In this document: positions 60,947-64,000 of the stretch, piece by piece
Position numbering within the stretch: the stretch's first letter is position 1
Layout of the letters: every line of letters starts with the position of its first letter
Assembly: GCA_021774575.1 (NCBI GenBank)
Contig: JAJFIX010000045.1
Coordinates: forward strand, 1 to 64,000
Direction of reading: 5' to 3'
Source of the DNA: Alphaproteobacteria bacterium
Lineage (GTDB): Bacteria; Pseudomonadota; Alphaproteobacteria; UBA6615
DNA: 64,000 nt
Made by a program: the position numbers and the translations under genes
The notes under the pieces: generated by a model
What the model was told of the DNA's origin: nothing
Database searches by the model: none
What the model saw: the letters and a program-made list of their open reading frames with translations, nothing else

Positions 60947-61609
60947 TTATTCGAAATAGATAAATTCATGATCACCGGTATAGCCAGATTGTTCAAAAAT
61001 CCATTTCCATTCCTGCGGTGTGTGGAAGGCCCGGCAGGTGAGCTGCCAGTACATCAGGTTCATTTTTTCCCGCTCGTTGCGATACCCCTCGACACAGAGA
61101 TATTTACTTTCCTTGGCGACCCGCTCCATTTCCCCGAGGGCTGAAAATAGCTCGTCGACATAAAGGTTGTGCAAGGTGGTAATCGAGATCACCAGGTCAA
61201 AATGATTGTCGGGCCAGGGCAGAGATGTCGCAGATCCGACCTGGCAATGGGGTTTTACCGTCTCCATCGTATGCTGGATGCCATATGACGAGATATCAAT
61301 GCCAGCAACCTCGACGCCAGGGCAGGCTTCAGTAAAATCGTGCAGCAGGAAGCCTTTACCCGAACCGATGTCTAGAATGCGCATGCCAGGTTTAATATTA
61401 TAGGCCTCGACCATCGCGTCGGCGACTTTGCGCCAGCGCCCGTCGTATTTGTAGCCACCATAGCCAGAGATACGGTCTCCGTCCCAATAGTCGTAGCCCC
61501 ACTGGATGGCTTTTTCGGATGCTTCGGCCTTATCGACTTCATTGACTCGCGCTAGGTAGTCGCGCTGTGTCGACTTATGGATCAGGCCAACGAATTCTCG
61601 GTTTGCCAT
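60947..61609 (-). CDS. Class I SAM-dependent methyltransferase
   Basis: 220 residues from MANREFVG, which has a ribosome site (GAAAG) in the 29-bp gap behind the kinase gene. Motif I MRILDIGSGKGFLLHDF, motif II VEVAGIDISSYGIQH, DLVISITTLHNL and a SLPWPDNHFDL post-motif. UbiE-like fold; the tail with MYWQLTCRAFHTPQEWKWIF may bind the substrate. 23 bp before the fusion gene. Confidence 0.9.
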   Translation of the reverse strand: MANREFVGLIHKSTQRDYLARVNEVDKAEASEKAIQWGYDYWDGDRISGYGGYKYDGRWRKVADAMVEAYNIKPGMRILDIGSGKGFLLHDFTEACPGVEVAGIDISSYGIQHTMETVKPHCQVGSATSLPWPDNHFDLVISITTLHNLYVDELFSALGEMERVAKESKYLCVEGYRNEREKMNLMYWQLTCRAFHTPQEWKWIFEQSGYTGDHEFIYFE

Positions 61610-61638
61610 AGGTTTTTCTTTCCAAATCCAGTTAATTA

Positions 61639-62670
61639 TTAGGTCGTCCGGATATTGCCAAGCGCTGCAAAGGCGCGGCTCGCCTTGGCCAATTGACGGG
61701 CGCAACGTTCGGCACGGGGGGCTTGGTCGGCGTGTGTACGCCTGCGTTCGCCGCCAGGCAAAAAATCGTTCAGCATGATGCACATCCATTTGATACGATA
61801 GACATCGAGCAGCAGTGTCGCCCGTTGCCCATGCCTAGGCGGCAAACCCAGACCTGTCAATACGCCGACGATAAAACGGTCGTGATGAAATGCCGGGATC
61901 GGAATTTCCGGCTGACAGAGAAAATCGCAGATCAGTTTCGCCGGGTCGTCGAGGCCGGCATATTCAAAATCGATGAAGATCGTTTGCGCGCGTCTGCGCA
62001 ACACATTGTGAAACCCAAAATCCGAGGGGGATATACATCTTTCGTCCATAGGCAGTTCGGTATCGGGCAGCAAACCGAGACTCTCAGCCGCATCGAAGGC
62101 CGCCGCTTTTACCGCCAACCAGCGCGGTTCCAATAAATCTGTGACGAATGTCTCGGTCTCGGCGCGCGAGGGCGCTTCCGGGTCGAGCGCGGTCAATTGA
62201 TCGACGCGCCCCTGAACCGCCTCTATATGTGCGGCCAAGGAGAAATGGGCTTCGGATGCGAGTTCGATGGCGTCAGTATCGCGGGGCGCAGCGTTTATCG
62301 ACGCAATGAAATCCAACGCCGCTTGGATCGCGGTTGCGTCGACATCTTTGGCGGTCATTCGGCGACCGTCGATGAAACCGATCAGCGATGCATTTTCCTG
62401 CGCGTCGAAAGTGATGGGCTCGGGAATCGCCCGCACACCGTGCCGCCATGCATATTCGAGGAAACGCCATTCGGCGCCGAGCCGGTCCCGCGTGTCCAGC
62501 GGATCTTTGTGGTAAATTTTTAGGACGACGAACCGGTCATCCCCTAGATGAACCTTGAAAACTCGATTGTTGCGGCCTCCCACAAGCTGCTCCACAGCGC
62601 TAGGTTTCGGCAAGCCCGCCTTGTCGGTGAGCCGCGCGGCTAGATCGGCCGGTGTAGGATTACCGCCCAT
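61639..62670 (-). CDS. APH/choline kinase-fold phosphotransferase
   Basis: 343 residues from MGGNPTPADL, whose ATG follows the HAD stop by 1 bp (TGA-A-ATG). The N-lobe has VGGRNNRVFKVHL and the ATP lysine in VLKIYH (51). The catalytic loop SDFGFHN (216-222) keeps Asp217 and Asn222 but lacks the usual histidine, and FIDFEYAGLDDP (233-244) supplies the metal-binding aspartate. It may phosphorylate a sugar, choline or a related alcohol. The partner HAD and dehydrogenase suggest a small-molecule pathway. Confidence 0.85.
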   Translation of the reverse strand: MGGNPTPADLAARLTDKAGLPKPSAVEQLVGGRNNRVFKVHLGDDRFVVLKIYHKDPLDTRDRLGAEWRFLEYAWRHGVRAIPEPITFDAQENASLIGFIDGRRMTAKDVDATAIQAALDFIASINAAPRDTDAIELASEAHFSLAAHIEAVQGRVDQLTALDPEAPSRAETETFVTDLLEPRWLAVKAAAFDAAESLGLLPDTELPMDERCISPSDFGFHNVLRRRAQTIFIDFEYAGLDDPAKLICDFLCQPEIPIPAFHHDRFIVGVLTGLGLPPRHGQRATLLLDVYRIKWMCIMLNDFLPGGERRRTHADQAPRAERCARQLAKASRAFAALGNIRTT

Positions 62671-62671
62671 T

Positions 62672-63319
62672 TCAGAAGTCGGGCTCGAGAAACGCGGCGG
62701 CGATATCCGCCCAGCTTGCGAAATATTCGAAAACCTTGTCGTTCCATTCTCCACCCGGATAATGGCCATCAGGCGCGAAAAGAATTGGTCGCGTGGTGCT
62801 CGGGAAGCCTTCCTTGCCGAGACATTCGGGTAAATCATCAAAAAAGACGGTGCAACCCAGCGCGCCGATGCGAGACAGTTTCTCATCCATGGTTAGCTCG
62901 AAAAACACCAGACTATCGGAGAGCTGGTCCGGTCCGGATCCCATAATGCCTTGATCAAACAGAAAATCGCGCGCAGCCCGGTGCAGGTCGTATTCGGGGC
63001 CCATGAACGGTGTACGGGTCTTGTGGCTGACGACGAAGACCTCATGGTTGGCACCAACGGCGCGAGCGACAAAGTCTTTTACGCCGGGATAGCATGAAAC
63101 AAGGTCCATGCCGGCGCCATAGATATAGCCTTGCAGCTTGGTCCAGTCGTCCTCGCGGCCAGTTTGGCGGAGAAAATCGCGCACGCTGGTCTTGTCGGTA
63201 CCAATATTCTCGGGAATCAGGCCGCGCTCGCGTGCTGCGGCGTGAAAAACGCCGTCGTAACAAGCAATCGTGTTGTCAAAATCTATGCCGATCCGCATTT
63301 GTTGCTGCATCGCGGTCAA
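62672..63319 (-). CDS. HAD-superfamily phosphatase
   Basis: 215 residues. Motif I IGIDFDNTIACYDG with Asp13 and Asp15, motif II VVSHKT, and VFFDDLPECLG as motif IV. Cap insertion is of C0/C1 size. Start at the ATG overlapping the dehydrogenase stop by 4 bp (ATGA); a methionine at residue 8 is possible. Coupled on both sides, so dephosphorylation and phosphorylation are produced together, perhaps for one sugar phosphate. Confidence 0.88.
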   Translation of the reverse strand: MTAMQQQMRIGIDFDNTIACYDGVFHAAARERGLIPENIGTDKTSVRDFLRQTGREDDWTKLQGYIYGAGMDLVSCYPGVKDFVARAVGANHEVFVVSHKTRTPFMGPEYDLHRAARDFLFDQGIMGSGPDQLSDSLVFFELTMDEKLSRIGALGCTVFFDDLPECLGKEGFPSTTRPILFAPDGHYPGGEWNDKVFEYFASWADIAAAFLEPDF

Positions 63320-64000
63320 AAAATACTCATATCGATCAATGGACGGCCGATGCGACCGGCGGCAAGATCGTCGAGCGCCATGTTAATGTCGGTGAGGGCG
63401 TAAGGGTCCGACATGAGGTCGCGCACTGGAAATCGGCCATTTGTAAGCAGACGACCATATTTCTCGTAGTCGCGGTCAGGTACGCTGTCGCCGCCCCATG
63501 TTCCCATAATGCTTTTTCCCTGATTGAACAAAGATGGGTCCAGGGTGAGGGTCGAGCCCAGTTTCGCATTACCAATAACCACGGCACGCCCACCTTGGGC
63601 ACGCGTCGCGTGAACTGCTTGGTCCATGACCGCAGGGATGCCTGTTGCCTCGACTGCGAGATCGACACCGCCGGGCGCGATTTCTGCGATCTGGGCAACT
63701 ACGTTTTCCGCGTTGGGATCGATAGCATGGGTCGCGCCGAATGTCAGCGCAAGAGCACGCCTGTTTTCGCGCACATCGACACCGATTATCGTTGAAGCGC
63801 CTGCAAGTGCTGCGGCCATGCAGGCATTGAGCCCGATGCCGCCGGTGCCGAACACGGCAACATGATCGCCGGGCTTTGCACCCAAGACATTGAATACTGC
63901 GCCCATGCCGGTAGGTGCCGCGCAACCGAGCAGCACGGCGACGTCCATCGGCAGGTCGTCAGGCAATTTGGTAAGTCGGTTTTCGCTTATCACGCTGTGG
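63316..64000 (-). CDS. Zinc-type alcohol dehydrogenase-like protein, 5' truncated by window edge
   Basis: C-terminal two thirds of an MDR dehydrogenase: LLGCAAPTGMGAVFNVLG, NAD-binding VAVFGTGGIGLNACMAA, IIGVDVRENRRALA and SIMGTWGGDSVPDRDY, then an end in GRIGRPLIDM. The frame continues to the window edge with HS-V-SENRLTKL in the usual position, so the N-terminal catalytic domain and zinc ligands lie outside. Its exact substrate cannot be judged. First visible gene of the glycan operon. Confidence 0.93.
   Translation of the reverse strand, partial: HSVISENRLTKLPDDLPMDVAVLLGCAAPTGMGAVFNVLGAKPGDHVAVFGTGGIGLNACMAAALAGASTIIGVDVRENRRALALTFGATHAIDPNAENVVAQIAEIAPGGVDLAVEATGIPAVMDQAVHATRAQGGRAVVIGNAKLGSTLTLDPSLFNQGKSIMGTWGGDSVPDRDYEKYGRLLTNGRFPVRDLMSDPYALTDINMALDDLAAGRIGRPLIDMSIF

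Noticed and set aside
1-64000. CRISPR array or cas genes
   Set aside because: No regularly spaced direct repeats of array length and no Cas-like protein were found in the window.
1-64000. rRNA operon or prophage structural genes
   Set aside because: No 16S/23S-like sequence and no capsid, portal, terminase or tail proteins were recognised, so the island is not a prophage.

Overview
The window reads as a chromosomal segment of an alphaproteobacterium, probably near the Rhodospirillales or a related uncultured lineage. The evidence is gene order and family content: a kpsF-lptC-lptA-lptB-rpoN-hpf-ptsN run, a DUF1150/Hsp20 pair, ftsE-ftsX next to a zinc-ribbon/DUF3426 protein and a TIGR02302-type (DUF4175) membrane protein, and argH-LptM-lysA. 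No species can be named from sequence alone. Both ends cut genes: uppP lacks its 5' end on the left, and a zinc alcohol dehydrogenase lacks its 5' end on the right.

Region 1 (1-27.4 kb) is compact core genome. It covers envelope lipid recycling and LPS export (uppP, kpsF, lptCAB), the nitrogen-type sigma factor and PTS-Ntr (rpoN, hpf, ptsN), small heat shock protein, PlsC-type acyltransferase, FtsEX, lysine and arginine biosynthesis (lysA, argH), a TlpA-like thioredoxin, beta-oxidation electron transfer (hbd-like dehydrogenase, etfA, etfB), cobalamin adenosylation, GluQRS, a HhH-GPD DNA glycosylase, an esterase, an HNH nuclease, Coq7 and a YqaA/DedA-type membrane protein.

Region 2 (27.4-36.4 kb) is an integrated mobile element at the 3' end of tRNA-Leu(CAA). 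A minus-strand operon (MerR-type regulator, Rep_trans-like replication initiator, small protein, large serine recombinase) runs into the tRNA gene. Divergent from it, across a 491-bp control region with three perfect palindromes or hairpins, lies a plus-strand cargo operon: SIR2, HerA ATPase and a KTSC-domain protein with overlapping reading frames, followed by RmuC. SIR2-HerA is a known anti-phage pair. The coupled KTSC gene and nearby RmuC suggest an extended, possibly undescribed version of it.

Region 3 (36.6-50.2 kb) is accessory metabolism and transport: a second Coq7 paralogue, a ChrR-like cupin, a GST with a divergent TetR regulator, a TctD/TctE two-component system with operator-like repeats, a substrate-binding protein, the tripartite tricarboxylate transporter TctCBA and a YnjBCD-type ABC transporter. 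It ends at tRNA-Ser(GGA).

Region 4 (50.2-64 kb) begins with a scrambled IS481 remnant beside tRNA-Ser. A minus-strand surface-glycan modification cluster follows: an OafA-type acyltransferase, four stand-alone methyltransferases, a WbuC-like cupin, an RmlD/SDR reductase, a 652-aa glycosyltransferase-methyltransferase fusion, an APH-fold kinase, a HAD phosphatase and a zinc dehydrogenase. The likely product is a methylated or acylated unusual sugar on LPS or capsule; the exact structure cannot be read from the sequence.
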